From an uncultured Bacteroidota bacterium (GTDB lineage: Bacteria > Bacteroidota > Bacteroidia > Chitinophagales > Chitinophagaceae): a stretch of 64,000 bases of DNA. A program made the position numbers and the translations under genes. Of this stretch, positions 1 to 9,858 are shown piece by piece. The DNA lies in NCBI GenBank assembly GCA_903882805.1, contig CAIRYK010000065.1:1-64000 (forward strand), in the 5' to 3' direction. Position 1 is the first letter of the stretch. Every line of letters starts with the position of its first letter. The notes under the pieces are model-generated. The model ran no database searches. It saw only the letters and a program-made list of their open reading frames with translations, and was not told where the DNA came from.

Positions 1-491
1 ACGGCATCGGTAACGATTAGCCACGTTTTCCTATAAACATTGGACGCCTACAGCGTCTTTGCGGAGGGATGTTAAGTTGCATACTAATACCGTGGATACA
101 ACAACGCCGATGCAATATAACAAACGCACCTTCCCACGAGCCAACATACGATACCTACGGCATCGGTAACGATTAGCCACGTTTTCCTATAAACATTGGA
201 CGCCTACAGCGTCTTTGCGGAGGGATGTTAAGTTGCATACTAATACCGTGGATACAACAACGCCGATGAAATATAACAAACGCACCTTCCCGCGATGCAA
301 CCTACGATATCTACGGCATCGGTAACGAATAGCCCCCTTTGTCTATAAACATTGGACGCCTACAGCGTCTTTGCGGAGGGATGTTCAGTTGCATACTAAT
401 GTGGTAACAGCAACCACGCCGATGCTGTAGGCATCGTATGTTTATAGCCACGCTCTAACTACGAAATCCCGATGCTGTAGGCATCGTATGT
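1..491. repeat. Three tandem 156-bp repeats plus two hairpin copies
   Basis: Copies start at 1, 157 and 313. The first two are nearly identical over 156 bp; the third diverges after about position 400. Each copy contains the small hairpin GACGC-CTACA-GCGTC. Just downstream the hairpin CGATGC-TGTAG-GCATCG occurs twice (419-441 and 469-491). No convincing reading frame runs through the block. It resembles the hairpin-rich intergenic repeats common in Bacteroidota and may extend left of the window. It is not a CRISPR array, because there are no alternating unique spacers. Confidence 0.85.
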
Positions 492-544
492 GTATAGCGA
501 TAACAAATTGTAAACTCCTGTTAAAGATTGGTGTGATTATTCCA

Positions 545-579
545 CAAAAAAATCCACCGAAGCGTATGCCCCGGTGGAT
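545..579 (-). terminator. Intrinsic terminator of the DUF4397 lipoprotein gene
   Basis: Read on the minus strand, an 8-bp stem (ATCCACCG / CGGTGGAT) is followed by a run of seven T. It lies just after the stop of the minus-strand gene ending at 602. Confidence 0.8.
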
Positions 580-601
580 GTAACGCAATACAATAAAAAA
601 T

Positions 602-1285
602 TTAGTTGTTATTTATAGATGTAAGCGCCAGCGCCGCCGCAGTAGTGGTAGCGGTGGTGGTACCTGTGAGCATAAAGGTGTATATCTTGCCTGCAAGCAG
701 GGTTTGATTGATGATGGTTGCCGAGTTTACCAGCACCGATTGATCTACCATCGTTACGTTTAGCGAGCCCGTTGCCACCTCGTAGTAGCGCGTGCAGGTT
801 TTGTAGCCTACGTTCGAGTCTATTTTGTTGGCGCCCAAGTAGCAGCTTACGCTTATATTGTCGCCGCACAGGTTTATGAAGCGCACCTTAGCCTTGCCCG
901 ATGTGGGCGCTGTCAGGTCGTCGGTGGTAAACACATACGATGGGGCTACATTCATACCGCCTGCAAACACCGAATAGTGTCCGTTTACAACCAGCGATTC
1001 TGTGCCGCCTATCAGTTGGGTGCCCAGCGATGTTACATTCATGGTTACTCCAGCATTGTTCACGGCAGTTACGCTCTTGTAGCCCGAACTGCGCGGGTAG
1101 CTAATGTTGGTGGCGCCGCTTACGGCTGTGTTGTTTATTCTTCCATCCAGGTTGGTAGTAGTAGGCGATACGCATCCGTTCACAAACATAATGCTGGCTG
1201 CGTTGGCCGGGGTATTGTCTTTTTTGCTACATGCTGCAAATGCCGCCATTGCAATAACGGTCAACGATAATAGTGTTTTTTTCAT
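602..1285 (-). CDS. DUF4397-type lipoprotein
   Basis: A 227-residue exported lipoprotein. Residues 1-18 form a lysine-plus-hydrophobic signal peptide ending in a lipobox (AFAAC), so Cys19 would be lipidated after signal peptidase II cleavage. The segment KAKVRFINLCGD near residue 130 resembles the start of a DUF4397 unit, a beta-rich domain of surface proteins with no known catalytic role. The C-terminal 40 residues are rich in Thr and Ala. It is monocistronic, with its own terminator at 545-579. Role unknown; a structural or adhesive envelope function is an inference. Confidence 0.7.
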   Translation of the reverse strand: MKKTLLSLTVIAMAAFAACSKKDNTPANAASIMFVNGCVSPTTTNLDGRINNTAVSGATNISYPRSSGYKSVTAVNNAGVTMNVTSLGTQLIGGTESLVVNGHYSVFAGGMNVAPSYVFTTDDLTAPTSGKAKVRFINLCGDNISVSCYLGANKIDSNVGYKTCTRYYEVATGSLNVTMVDQSVLVNSATIINQTLLAGKIYTFMLTGTTTATTTAAALALTSINNN

Positions 1286-1335
1286 AATGAAATTTGATTA
1301 AGCGCTAAGATAATTGAATAAATGCTATGGAAATG

Positions 1336-3324
1336 TTATCGCGCCGCCTTCATGCTGAAATAAAAGGTTGCGCCCTTGCCTTCGGCGCTTTCCACCCAAA
1401 TATCCCCGCCGTTTTGCAGCGCAAACTCTTTGCACAGCATCAGGCCTATACCGGTGCCTTTTTCAGCGGCAGTGCCCTCGCGGCTGTTCAGGGTATTAAA
1501 CACCAGCGGCAGCGTGGTGGGGCTTATACCCACCCCATCGTCTTGCACCGCAAATACCACAAAGCCCGGCCTCGATTTATTGTCGGCGCGTAGCTCTATG
1601 TTGCCGCTCTTATTAGTGTATTTTATCGCATTGGCCAGCAGGTTGCGTAATATAAAGTCAAAGTGAGTAGCATCGGCAAATATCTTCATATCGGCAGGAG
1701 TTTTATCAACCACCGTTATCTGTTTCTCGGTTATGGTTATCTTCTTCAGCTCCATATTTTCTTTTATAATGGGGCTGGTAGCCATTATTGTTTGGTTCAT
1801 GCCCTTGCCCTTTATTACGCTTTGCCCCCAATACAGCAGTTTATCCAGCATCTCGGCCGACGCCTTGGTGTGTTCTTTAAGGCTATTCATCAGGTATGCT
1901 TTGTCGTCGTCGCTGGTGCGCTGGTCGCTGTATATATCCAGCAGCGTAGGTATTCGCGCAATAGGCCCGCGCAGGTCGTGCCCTATAATAGAAAACAACT
2001 TGTCTTTCATTTTATTAAGCTCTTCCAGCTGATGCTCGCGGTCGGTAAGTTGTTTATTCAGTTGTTTGGTTTTGCGGTAAAAGTTGAGCGCCACTATAAG
2101 CGCCATTATTACCATTATAGCGATAGCAATTATTATATTACGCTGCAGCGCCCGTTTATCGCTTTGCAATTGCAGGTGATTTACTTTTAGGTTCCATTGG
2201 TCAAACTCGTAAGCTGCGCTTACGCTTGCCAGTTCCTTTAGTCGGTTTACAGAGTAAATACTATCTGCCAATTTCTGGTTCTCCTCGCTTGTAGCCAGCG
2301 CTTCTTTATACATTCCTGCCAGTTTGTACACGGCCACAATCTCGGTATTTACATGCACCTTAAACAGTTTGTTCTGTATGTTGTCGGCCATTTTGCTGGC
2401 CTGTTCCAGATATTCGAGCGCTTTTTTAGGATTGGTATCGCGCTCTATGAATGCAAACAGCATCAGAAAATTAGATTCTTCCTCATACATTTTCTTGTCT
2501 TTGGCCAGTTGGTATCCTGTATTCAGGTATTCAATAGCCTTGGGTTTATTACCATGTTCCATATAAAAATTGCCCAGATACATGAGGCACTCTACATGCG
2601 CATTCAGAAATTCAGGTTTATCGCTTAGTTCCAGATTTTTTTTAATGATTTTTACTGCATTCAGGGTGTCTTTGCGGAATAACTGCATTAAACCCAACAT
2701 ATTATACAACGATATAGTCTCATCTACCATCGAAAACTGCTGACTTTCTTTCACACCCAGTATATAATACTTAAAGGCATTGGCAGTATCGTCGTGTTGC
2801 AAAAACAGATTGCCCAGATTGAGGTAGGTAATCATTGCCCCTTTATGATCTTTAAGGCTGTCGTAGTTGGGTAGCGCAGCTAAAAAGTATTTTACGGCCA
2901 CTGTCAGGTCGCCTTTTTCACCTTCCAGCGCACCCAGGCTTCTGTTTATGTTTGCTACGCCCAGGCGGTAATTGTTTTCTGTAAATATCTTAAGGGCTGT
3001 ATTAAATCTTTTACGCGCTACATCTACACGTCCCTGCGTGCGATCTATATAGCCCAGCTCGCTGATCATCAGCCCTTCGCCTATTACATATCTTTTACTA
3101 AGCGCAAATTGCAATCCTTGCTCAGCAAAGATTATTGCCGAGTCGGGATTACATTTGGCATAGTAGGTAATAACATCTTTATATGCTTCTATCTTTTTTT
3201 CGTTCGATATAGTCTTATTGAGTCGGCTCAGCAACTCGTCAATGGACGTACTGCCTGAGACAAATAACGGCGCCAGCAACAACACTAAAATGTAACATAT
3301 GAATTTCATAGGCCCGATACTCAT
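1336..3324 (-). CDS. TPR-repeat sensor histidine kinase
   Basis: A 662-residue two-component sensor. A signal peptide covers the first ~25 residues (Met6, giving a start at 3309, is an equally good start). Tetratricopeptide repeats fill about residues 30-380 and should lie in the periplasm. A single membrane helix at 396-414 is followed by a short coiled coil. The HisKA segment has the phospho-acceptor His449 in IIGHDLRGP. The ATPase domain has the N box (Asn565 in NLLANAIKY), G1 (DDGVGI, 595-600) and G2 (GTGIGL, 623-628), so the kinase looks intact. No response regulator is adjacent. The ligand is unknown. The divergent neighbour bioB starts 177 bp away. Confidence 0.9.
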   Translation of the reverse strand: MSIGPMKFICYILVLLLAPLFVSGSTSIDELLSRLNKTISNEKKIEAYKDVITYYAKCNPDSAIIFAEQGLQFALSKRYVIGEGLMISELGYIDRTQGRVDVARKRFNTALKIFTENNYRLGVANINRSLGALEGEKGDLTVAVKYFLAALPNYDSLKDHKGAMITYLNLGNLFLQHDDTANAFKYYILGVKESQQFSMVDETISLYNMLGLMQLFRKDTLNAVKIIKKNLELSDKPEFLNAHVECLMYLGNFYMEHGNKPKAIEYLNTGYQLAKDKKMYEEESNFLMLFAFIERDTNPKKALEYLEQASKMADNIQNKLFKVHVNTEIVAVYKLAGMYKEALATSEENQKLADSIYSVNRLKELASVSAAYEFDQWNLKVNHLQLQSDKRALQRNIIIAIAIMVIMALIVALNFYRKTKQLNKQLTDREHQLEELNKMKDKLFSIIGHDLRGPIARIPTLLDIYSDQRTSDDDKAYLMNSLKEHTKASAEMLDKLLYWGQSVIKGKGMNQTIMATSPIIKENMELKKITITEKQITVVDKTPADMKIFADATHFDFILRNLLANAIKYTNKSGNIELRADNKSRPGFVVFAVQDDGVGISPTTLPLVFNTLNSREGTAAEKGTGIGLMLCKEFALQNGGDIWVESAEGKGATFYFSMKAAR

Positions 3325-3501
3325 TGGTTATAAAACGGGTACGTCATTCAACAAAAACTCATAAAACAACGCATCCTAATAAAACAGCTAAAAGTAAGTA
3401 TTTTTTTCACAAGTAATTAATATCGCTGTAACAACCCGATAACGGTAAATTTTATTTACTGCCGGAAATCCAATAGTTTCGCCCCGTAAATCAGTGTACA
3501 A

Positions 3502-4509
3502 ATGAGCGATATTCGACATAACTGGACAAAGGACGAGATACGCGGCATATACGAAAAACCATTATTAGGTTTGGTATTGGAAGCGGCAAACGTGCATGCA
3601 AAAGAACATAAGTTTGGCGAAGTGCAGATCAGTAGCCTGCTGTCTATAAAAACAGGCGGCTGCAGCGAAGACTGTTCGTACTGCCCGCAGGCTGCGCGCT
3701 ACCATACCGGCATAAAAGTGCAGGCAATAATGAAGGTAGACGACGTGGTAAATGCCGCTAATGCGGCTAAAGCCGGCGGCGCATCGCGCTTCTGCATGGG
3801 CGCAGCCTGGCGCGAAGTGCGCGACAACAGCGATTTTGACCGTGTAATAGATATGGTTAAGGCAGTAAACAAACTGGATATGGAGGTATGCTGCACGCTG
3901 GGTATGCTGACGCCCCACCAGGCCGAACGACTGGCCGAAGCCGGACTTTATGCCTACAACCATAACATAGACACATCGGAAGAGCATTATGGCGAGGTGA
4001 TAACTACCCGCACCTACGACGACCGCCTGCACACGCTGGCCAATGTGCGCCAGGCAGGCATTTCAGTATGCAGCGGCGGTATAATAGGCCTTGGCGAAAC
4101 CGATGCCGACCGCATAGGTATGTTGCTGACGCTGGCCAATTTGCCCCAACATCCGGAATCGGTGCCCATAAATGTGCTGGTACCCGTGGCCGGTACGCCG
4201 CTGGCTGAAAACACCCGCGTACCGTTCGATGAGCTGGTGCGTATGATAGCTACCGCCCGCATTGTAATGCCTAAATCGGCAGTGCGTCTGTCGGCGGGCA
4301 GGCTGGAGCTGAGCATTGCCGAGCAGGCCATGTGCTTTATGGCTGGCGCTAACTCGATATTTGCCGGCGACAAACTACTGACCACGCCCAACCCAGAATA
4401 CAATGCCGATATGGATATGTTCCACCTACTAGGGCTGACGCCCAAGGCATCGTTTGCCGATGGACATCCCCAAAAAAGGCAGCAAGCCGTAGCGCATGAA
4501 CCAGCTTGA
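3502..4509 (+). CDS. bioB: Biotin synthase
   Basis: A radical SAM enzyme of 335 residues that inserts sulfur into dethiobiotin, the last step of biotin synthesis. The radical SAM cluster motif CxxxCxxC is present as Cys54, Cys58 and Cys61. YNHNIDT near residue 155 and the late segment containing RLSAGR are typical of BioB, and the length is normal. The last 14 bases overlap the start of bioF, indicating an operon with translational coupling. No biotin riboswitch or BirA-type palindrome is obvious in the 177-bp upstream gap. The other biotin genes are not in this window. Confidence 0.97.
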   Translation: MSDIRHNWTKDEIRGIYEKPLLGLVLEAANVHAKEHKFGEVQISSLLSIKTGGCSEDCSYCPQAARYHTGIKVQAIMKVDDVVNAANAAKAGGASRFCMGAAWREVRDNSDFDRVIDMVKAVNKLDMEVCCTLGMLTPHQAERLAEAGLYAYNHNIDTSEEHYGEVITTRTYDDRLHTLANVRQAGISVCSGGIIGLGETDADRIGMLLTLANLPQHPESVPINVLVPVAGTPLAENTRVPFDELVRMIATARIVMPKSAVRLSAGRLELSIAEQAMCFMAGANSIFAGDKLLTTPNPEYNADMDMFHLLGLTPKASFADGHPQKRQQAVAHEPA

Positions 4510-5611
4510 CCAATACCTGACCGATAAGCTGAACGAACGGTCGGCAGCGGGCAATTTGCGCACGTTGAAAACGAACAAGGCAAGCGTAGATTTCTACTCC
4601 AACGACTACTTGGGTATAGCAGCCCACAGCCTGCTAACTTCAGAAGGACAAGAACAAACTGGCTCCACCGGCTCCAGGCTTCTATCGGGCAACCAAATAT
4701 TTACAGAACAAACAGAACACTACATTGCCGCCTTTCATTGTGCAGAGGCGGCATTGTTGTTTAATTCGGGCTACGATGCCAATCTCGGGCTGCTGTCGTG
4801 TATTGCCAACCGACACACTACCCTGCTCTACGACGAGCTGTGCCATGCCAGCATCATTGATGGCATCCGCCTCAGCCAGTGCAATCGCAAGTACCGCTTT
4901 GTCCACAACAACCTGACCGACCTTACCGCACAAATAGCCAAGTATAGCGCCGCCGGGCCTGTGGTAGTGGTTACGGAGTCGGTATTCTCTATGGATGGCG
5001 ATATGGCGCCGCTGGCCGATATGGCCGACATATGCCAGAGCACGGGCGCACAACTGATTGTAGACGAAGCCCATGCCACCGGCATCTTTGGCCAGCATGG
5101 CCGCGGGCTGGTATGTGCACTTGGTTTAGAGCGCAAGGTATTTGCACGAGTGCACACTTATGGCAAGGCTCTAGGATGTCACGGCGCATCAGTAGTAGGC
5201 AGCGCTTTGCTTGTTCAATACCTGATCAATTTTGCGCGGTCGTTCATTTACACCACCGCATTGCCGGGTCACTCGGTGGGCGCTATAGCGCGGGCTTATG
5301 CTTACTTATCGTCGCCAGGCTTTACCAATCAGCCGCTGCACGACCTCGTAGACTATTTCCGCCAGCAGATAACCCGCCACAGCTTACAGGGCTGGACCGA
5401 CAGCCGCAGCCCCATACAAGCCCTGATTGTTGCCGATAACGAACGCTGCAAGCTGCTGGCCGCACGCCTGCAGGCTCATGGCCTACAAGTAAACCCTATA
5501 CTGCACCCCACGGTGCCGCTGGGCATGGAGCGGCTGCGCGTATGCCTGCATAGCTACAATACCCCTCAGCAAATAGACCTGCTAATGAGTGTGGTGGCGA
5601 GTAATGTATAG
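4496..5611 (+). CDS. bioF: 8-amino-7-oxononanoate synthase
   Basis: A 371-residue pyridoxal-phosphate enzyme of the alpha-oxoamine synthase family, condensing pimeloyl thioester with alanine to make 8-amino-7-oxononanoate for biotin. The cofactor lysine is Lys224 in [11 protein letters not shown], and [10 protein letters not shown] (Asp190, His193) is the classic ring-nitrogen/pocket motif. The ATG at 4496 lies inside the end of bioB, giving a 14-nt overlap. 2-amino-3-ketobutyrate ligase is a close relative, but the overlap with bioB makes BioF much more likely. Confidence 0.93.
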   Translation: MNQLDQYLTDKLNERSAAGNLRTLKTNKASVDFYSNDYLGIAAHSLLTSEGQEQTGSTGSRLLSGNQIFTEQTEHYIAAFHCAEAALLFNSGYDANLGLLSCIANRHTTLLYDELCHASIIDGIRLSQCNRKYRFVHNNLTDLTAQIAKYSAAGPVVVVTESVFSMDGDMAPLADMADICQSTGAQLIVDEAHATGIFGQHGRGLVCALGLERKVFARVHTYGKALGCHGASVVGSALLVQYLINFARSFIYTTALPGHSVGAIARAYAYLSSPGFTNQPLHDLVDYFRQQITRHSLQGWTDSRSPIQALIVADNERCKLLAARLQAHGLQVNPILHPTVPLGMERLRVCLHSYNTPQQIDLLMSVVASNV

Positions 5612-6132
5612 ATAAGTGGCCGCGTCTTCAAAGTTATCGGTGAGGCAATACTTACTAACGAAAATATAATGCAAGGCTCTTCTACTTGAGCAGCAGGAAT
5701 TATGCCGTTCTTAGCAATACATTGGCTGCCTTGCCCATTTCGCATAATCATATGACAACTGTCAATGCCAAAATATAAAATAAAAAGCAAACCTTATCTG
5801 ACGCCCGCCTGTCTTTCACAATCTATAACTAAAGGTGGAAATCTATTATACAATAGTCAATATTGTGCAGGAAACCGAATGGGCTGCGACCCAAAACTCA
5901 TAAAAAGCCTCGCATAGCGCAATATAAATTATATAAAATAGTTTCAGAGCGTTAGTAACGAATATGGAAATTAAATTTTATGAATACTATACAGATACCA
6001 AAAGAATAATTTAACTTAGCGATAGCAAAATAATGCACTGTCTTTTCTGAAAAATCAGTACGTACAGTTGCATTTTGCCTATTTACATAACAGCATCAAC
6101 CATTCATTCTAAACCCTTAAAATAGCTAAAAA
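5612..6132. other. Intergenic stretch, no gene recognised
   Basis: 521 bp of AT-rich sequence between bioF and the first giant T9SS gene. A 74-codon reading frame on the minus strand (5566-5790) overlaps the end of bioF and has no recognisable features, so it is not called. The promoter of the downstream gene probably lies in the last ~150 bp, but no clear TAnnTTTG element was seen. Confidence 0.6.
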
Positions 6133-9100
6133 ATGTTCAAATTCATCAAGTTGCTCGTCTTTGCGCTTTTATGCGCCGAGGCATCGGCAAACGCTCAGAC
6201 GTCTATCTTCGCCTATGTGCCGGGTACTATACAAACCTACATTGTACCGCCCGGAGTCACAGGGATCAACATAACTTCAAAAGGAGCTCAGGGCGGCGGG
6301 GCCACCATTCGCGGTCAGGTAGGCGGCCGGGGCGCTATAATGAGCGGCGACTTTGCGGTAACGCCGGGTCAGGTACTGAAAGTGCTTGTAGGCGGTACGG
6401 GCGCTACGGCCATGTATGTGGGCGGAGGAGGAGGAGGATCGTTTGTGTGGGACAATGTGAGCAGTACCCTATGGCAGGCGGCAGGCGGCGGCGGCGGCGC
6501 AGGCTACGATGAGTCGGGCGTGCCTGTTGGCATCAACGGACTGGACGCTACCACAGCCCCAGATGGCATAAATGGCAACACCCTTACATCGGGCAGAGGC
6601 ACCGCAGGCAATGGCGGAGTTGTACCTACAGGTTATGCCGGCTGGGCAGGCGGCGGTTGCGGATGGCTGAGTAACGGCAATGACGGACGTATATTTGGTT
6701 GCACCTTCAACAGCACCGGCGGCATCAGGCCATTGGCTGGCGGCGCTGGCGGCAGCGGAGGCGGCGATGCCGGACGCAATGCACCCGGCGGTTTTGGCGG
6801 AGGCGGTGGCGGTAACGCTCGCTGCGGCGCTGTAGGCGGTGGCGGAGGAGGCGGATATAGCGGAGGCGGTTGCGGAGGAGAGTTTGTATTGGGGCTTACC
6901 TATCAGGCGGCAGGCGGCGGCGGTTCGTTCAACTCCGGTTCAAGCCCGGTAAACAGCGTAGGCAATACCGGCAACGGCAACGTAACCATACTACCATCTT
7001 GCACTACACCTACCGGCGGCGTTATAGTCGGGCGCGATACCCTATGTCAGGGCGCTTCGTTTACCTACACCAACCCCACAGGATCGACCGGCGGCGTATG
7101 GAGCAGCACAGCTCCTGCTATCGGATCGGTAGTACCTACAACTGGCGTAGTTACCGGCGTATCGGCTGGCACATTTGTAATTTCTTATTCTATAGTTACT
7201 GCTTGCGGCTCAGCTTATGCCAGCAAAACGGTAGAAATTATACCCAGCCCAGGCCCAATAACCGGTCCGTTTGGCGTATGTCGCGGACAGACACTGACGC
7301 TGACCGGCGCAGTAGGCGGCGGCGTATGGACCAGCGTATCTACGGGTATAGCCACTATCGACCCTTCATCTGGGGTTGTAAGCAGCGTAGCGGTAGGTAC
7401 CACCGTCATATCTTACACGCTTGCCACCTGCACAGCAACAGCAACGGTAACGGTAAACACTACTCCCGCGGCAATACCCGGCCCATCGACCATACAAGGT
7501 TGTAAACTGGAAAGCCTGACACTAACCAACCCCACACCGGGAGGCACATGGAGCAGCAGCATTACACTGGTGGCTACCGTAGGTTCGCTTTCTGGCGTCG
7601 TTACTGGCATCAATTCCGGCAACACTAATATCAGCTACACCCTGCCCAATGGTTGCGGCGTATCTAAATTTGTACATATCAACGAACCGCCATCGCGCAT
7701 TACTGGTCCTACCGATGTGTGCGAGGGTAATACCATATTGTTGCTCAACGGCATACCCGGAGGCTCGTGGCGCAGTAGCGTTACAACAGTAGCCACCGTA
7801 CCTGCTGGCGTAGGCTTGGTAACAGGCGTTGCTGCCGGCGGATCGCTCATTTCGTATACGATTGTAGGCTGCCTGCCTGCTACATATAATGTAACAGTTA
7901 ACCCTCCACCAACGCCTATAACAGGCATGACCAGCATTTGCATTGGCGTAGCCACATCGCTTGCCAACGCTACACCGGGTGGAACATGGACCAGTAGCGA
8001 CACTACCGTAGCCACCATATCGCCAACTGGCGTATTGACTACTATTTCTTATGTAGTAGGATCTACAACAATAATCACCTACACACTGCCTACGGGTTGC
8101 TTCACATCTGTACCGGTTACTGTAAATGCCTCTCCGGCGCCCATTACTGGCCCCGACAGCGTTTGCCAAGGCTCGCGTATAGACCTCGAAGACCTTACTC
8201 CCGGCGGACTATGGAGCAGTTCAGATCTGGCCACAGCTCAGGTAGTCGACACATCGGGCCTTACGCTTGGCGTAATGGCCGGAGCGGTTACTATTTCTTA
8301 CACGCTCAGCACAGGTTGCTTCCAGTCTATGGCGCTGTATGTGCAACCGCCTACGCCTGCTATACTCAACGTAACTGCTACACCCGGCGACAGCGTATGC
8401 GCCGGCACCCCCATCAGGTTCGATGCCACCGCCATCAACGCTGGTACGCCGACTTTCGACTGGAAGTTGTTTTTCCCCGGCCGCTCGCTAAGGGTAGGTC
8501 CGGCCTTCGATACTACAGCTATACATGGCGATGTCATCATTTGCATGATGGTAGCCCATGGCGTATGCGCAGTGCACGATACCGTGTACGATACGGTGCG
8601 CATGAATGTATACCCCAACGTAAGACCAAACGTAACCATACGCCACGCACAAGCCGACAACTCTGTCGACTATCTCGGACAAGTATTTACCTTCTTCTCT
8701 GATGTTACGTATGGTGGTACCGCCACCTCCTACCAGTGGTATGTAAACGATGTGGCTGTGCCCGGCGCTACTGGTCTGACCTTTGCGCCAGCTATTTACC
8801 AAAACTCTAAGGTGTACTGCGTTATTACCGGCAACCCGCCCTGCATGACGCCGCCCGCTAAAGACACCAGCAATAAAATAACCATACTCGCCGACTTTCT
8901 GGGCGTAACTCCGGTAGCAACTACCGCTGCCATCAGGTTGTTCCCTAACCCTAACAATGGCAGCTTTACGCTGAGCGGTAAAATAGCCGGAGGCGCTGAC
9001 GCACCAGTAAGCTATGAAGTTACGAATATGGTAGGCCAGGTAATACTGCGGGGCAACGCGCAAGTACATAGTGGCCAACTACATGCCGAAATAGCGATGG

Positions 9101-9183
9101 ACAACATGGCCAATGGCACTTACTTACTTCATGCCACATCTGATACGATAAACGACGTATTTCATTTTGTGATCAGCAGATAG
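6133..9183 (+). CDS. Glycine-rich, Ig-like repeat T9SS protein (paralog 1)
   Basis: A 1016-residue secreted protein. A signal peptide (~1-21) is followed by a glycine-rich region (about 50-285) with many GGGG runs. Then come about six repeats of roughly 75 residues with the pattern PxPITGPxxVCxG...TPGGxWxSS...VATV...ISYTLxxGC; these resemble bacterial Ig-like (BIG2-type) modules, and the paired Cys may form disulfides. Further Ig/PKD-like segments follow. The C terminus (from LFPNPNNGSF, ~residue 937) is a Por-secretion type A sorting domain, predicting export by T9SS and surface attachment. It is colinear with the next gene; the two are tandem paralogs. Adhesin or sheath function is an inference. 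Confidence 0.88.
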   Translation: MFKFIKLLVFALLCAEASANAQTSIFAYVPGTIQTYIVPPGVTGINITSKGAQGGGATIRGQVGGRGAIMSGDFAVTPGQVLKVLVGGTGATAMYVGGGGGGSFVWDNVSSTLWQAAGGGGGAGYDESGVPVGINGLDATTAPDGINGNTLTSGRGTAGNGGVVPTGYAGWAGGGCGWLSNGNDGRIFGCTFNSTGGIRPLAGGAGGSGGGDAGRNAPGGFGGGGGGNARCGAVGGGGGGGYSGGGCGGEFVLGLTYQAAGGGGSFNSGSSPVNSVGNTGNGNVTILPSCTTPTGGVIVGRDTLCQGASFTYTNPTGSTGGVWSSTAPAIGSVVPTTGVVTGVSAGTFVISYSIVTACGSAYASKTVEIIPSPGPITGPFGVCRGQTLTLTGAVGGGVWTSVSTGIATIDPSSGVVSSVAVGTTVISYTLATCTATATVTVNTTPAAIPGPSTIQGCKLESLTLTNPTPGGTWSSSITLVATVGSLSGVVTGINSGNTNISYTLPNGCGVSKFVHINEPPSRITGPTDVCEGNTILLLNGIPGGSWRSSVTTVATVPAGVGLVTGVAAGGSLISYTIVGCLPATYNVTVNPPPTPITGMTSICIGVATSLANATPGGTWTSSDTTVATISPTGVLTTISYVVGSTTIITYTLPTGCFTSVPVTVNASPAPITGPDSVCQGSRIDLEDLTPGGLWSSSDLATAQVVDTSGLTLGVMAGAVTISYTLSTGCFQSMALYVQPPTPAILNVTATPGDSVCAGTPIRFDATAINAGTPTFDWKLFFPGRSLRVGPAFDTTAIHGDVIICMMVAHGVCAVHDTVYDTVRMNVYPNVRPNVTIRHAQADNSVDYLGQVFTFFSDVTYGGTATSYQWYVNDVAVPGATGLTFAPAIYQNSKVYCVITGNPPCMTPPAKDTSNKITILADFLGVTPVATTAAIRLFPNPNNGSFTLSGKIAGGADAPVSYEVTNMVGQVILRGNAQVHSGQLHAEIAMDNMANGTYLLHATSDTINDVFHFVISR

Positions 9184-9218
9184 GCTGCTGCGTCATTTAG
9201 TTTTTTGTTTTTGTTTTC

Positions 9219-9250
9219 GAGGCTGTTCCCCAAAGGAGCAGCCTCTTTTT
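9219..9250 (+). terminator. Intrinsic terminator after paralog 1
   Basis: An 11-bp stem, GAGGCTGTTCC / GGAGCAGCCTC with one G-U pair, and a 4-base loop followed by TTTTT. It lies 36 bp past the stop codon. Confidence 0.9.
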
Positions 9251-9710
9251 GTGCAAAGTAAATTACCGCTTACAGCTATTGCCGCTATCAACTGAATGTT
9301 GAAATAATACAGCCAAGCATTACCATGACAGAAACCGGTTTATACGTGCCTGCAACTCAGTTTTTTTAGAAAAAATTAACACTTAGTAAATTTAATTTTA
9401 AAGGATATTGGTCGCGCGAAAAGCATGAATAGCTGCTCTATCTATGCCGGATTAAACCACATTGATAGGCTTCTTTCGGTAAACTAGATCTACCCTAAGT
9501 GGTGAAAAGCATTAATTATTGGTTAGTTTTTCCAATAACTAGGTATCTAAAGGCTGTAAAGCGCTGTTTTGTCGCCAATATTACACCTAAATAACGATAC
9601 CCGCCAAACAGTTATACATGCAATTAAACACTATTAGTAATTGAGTGAATTCTAGATAACCGGCCAGAACTTTACTTACGAATAACGAATATCTATATTC
9701 AGAATTTTCT
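9251..9710. other. Intergenic stretch between the tandem paralogs
   Basis: About 460 bp of AT-rich DNA with no reading frame or strong hairpin that I can support. The promoter of the next gene lies just downstream. Confidence 0.6.
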
Positions 9711-9737
9711 TTGTCATAATAATTAGCCCTATCTTTG
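9711..9737 (+). promoter_or_regulatory. Bacteroidota-type promoter of paralog 2
   Basis: TTG at 9711-9713 and TATCTTTG at 9730-9737 match the -33/-7 pattern of the Bacteroidota housekeeping sigma factor, with a slightly short 16-bp spacer. It lies about 120 bp before the ATG at 9859, leaving a long 5' leader. Confidence 0.6.
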
Positions 9738-9858
9738 TTTGTTCATTCGGTGTGGATAATGTGGCATAACGCTCTATTATCCGCTTGACGACTGCAAGGT
9801 GACAAAAAGTAGGAAAAGAAGTATTAGCAATAAAAGCAACAAAATAAATTTTTTTGAA

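Noticed and set aside
1-500. CRISPR array
   Set aside because: Repeats are 156 bp and abut directly, with no spacers and no cas genes in the window.
3325-3501. Biotin riboswitch or BirA operator upstream of bioB
   Set aside because: No recognisable palindrome or conserved aptamer pattern seen; biotin control usually acts through BirA in other phyla and nothing matches here.
5566-5790. 74-codon minus-strand frame after bioF
   Set aside because: Overlaps the bioF end, no signal peptide, domain or promoter.
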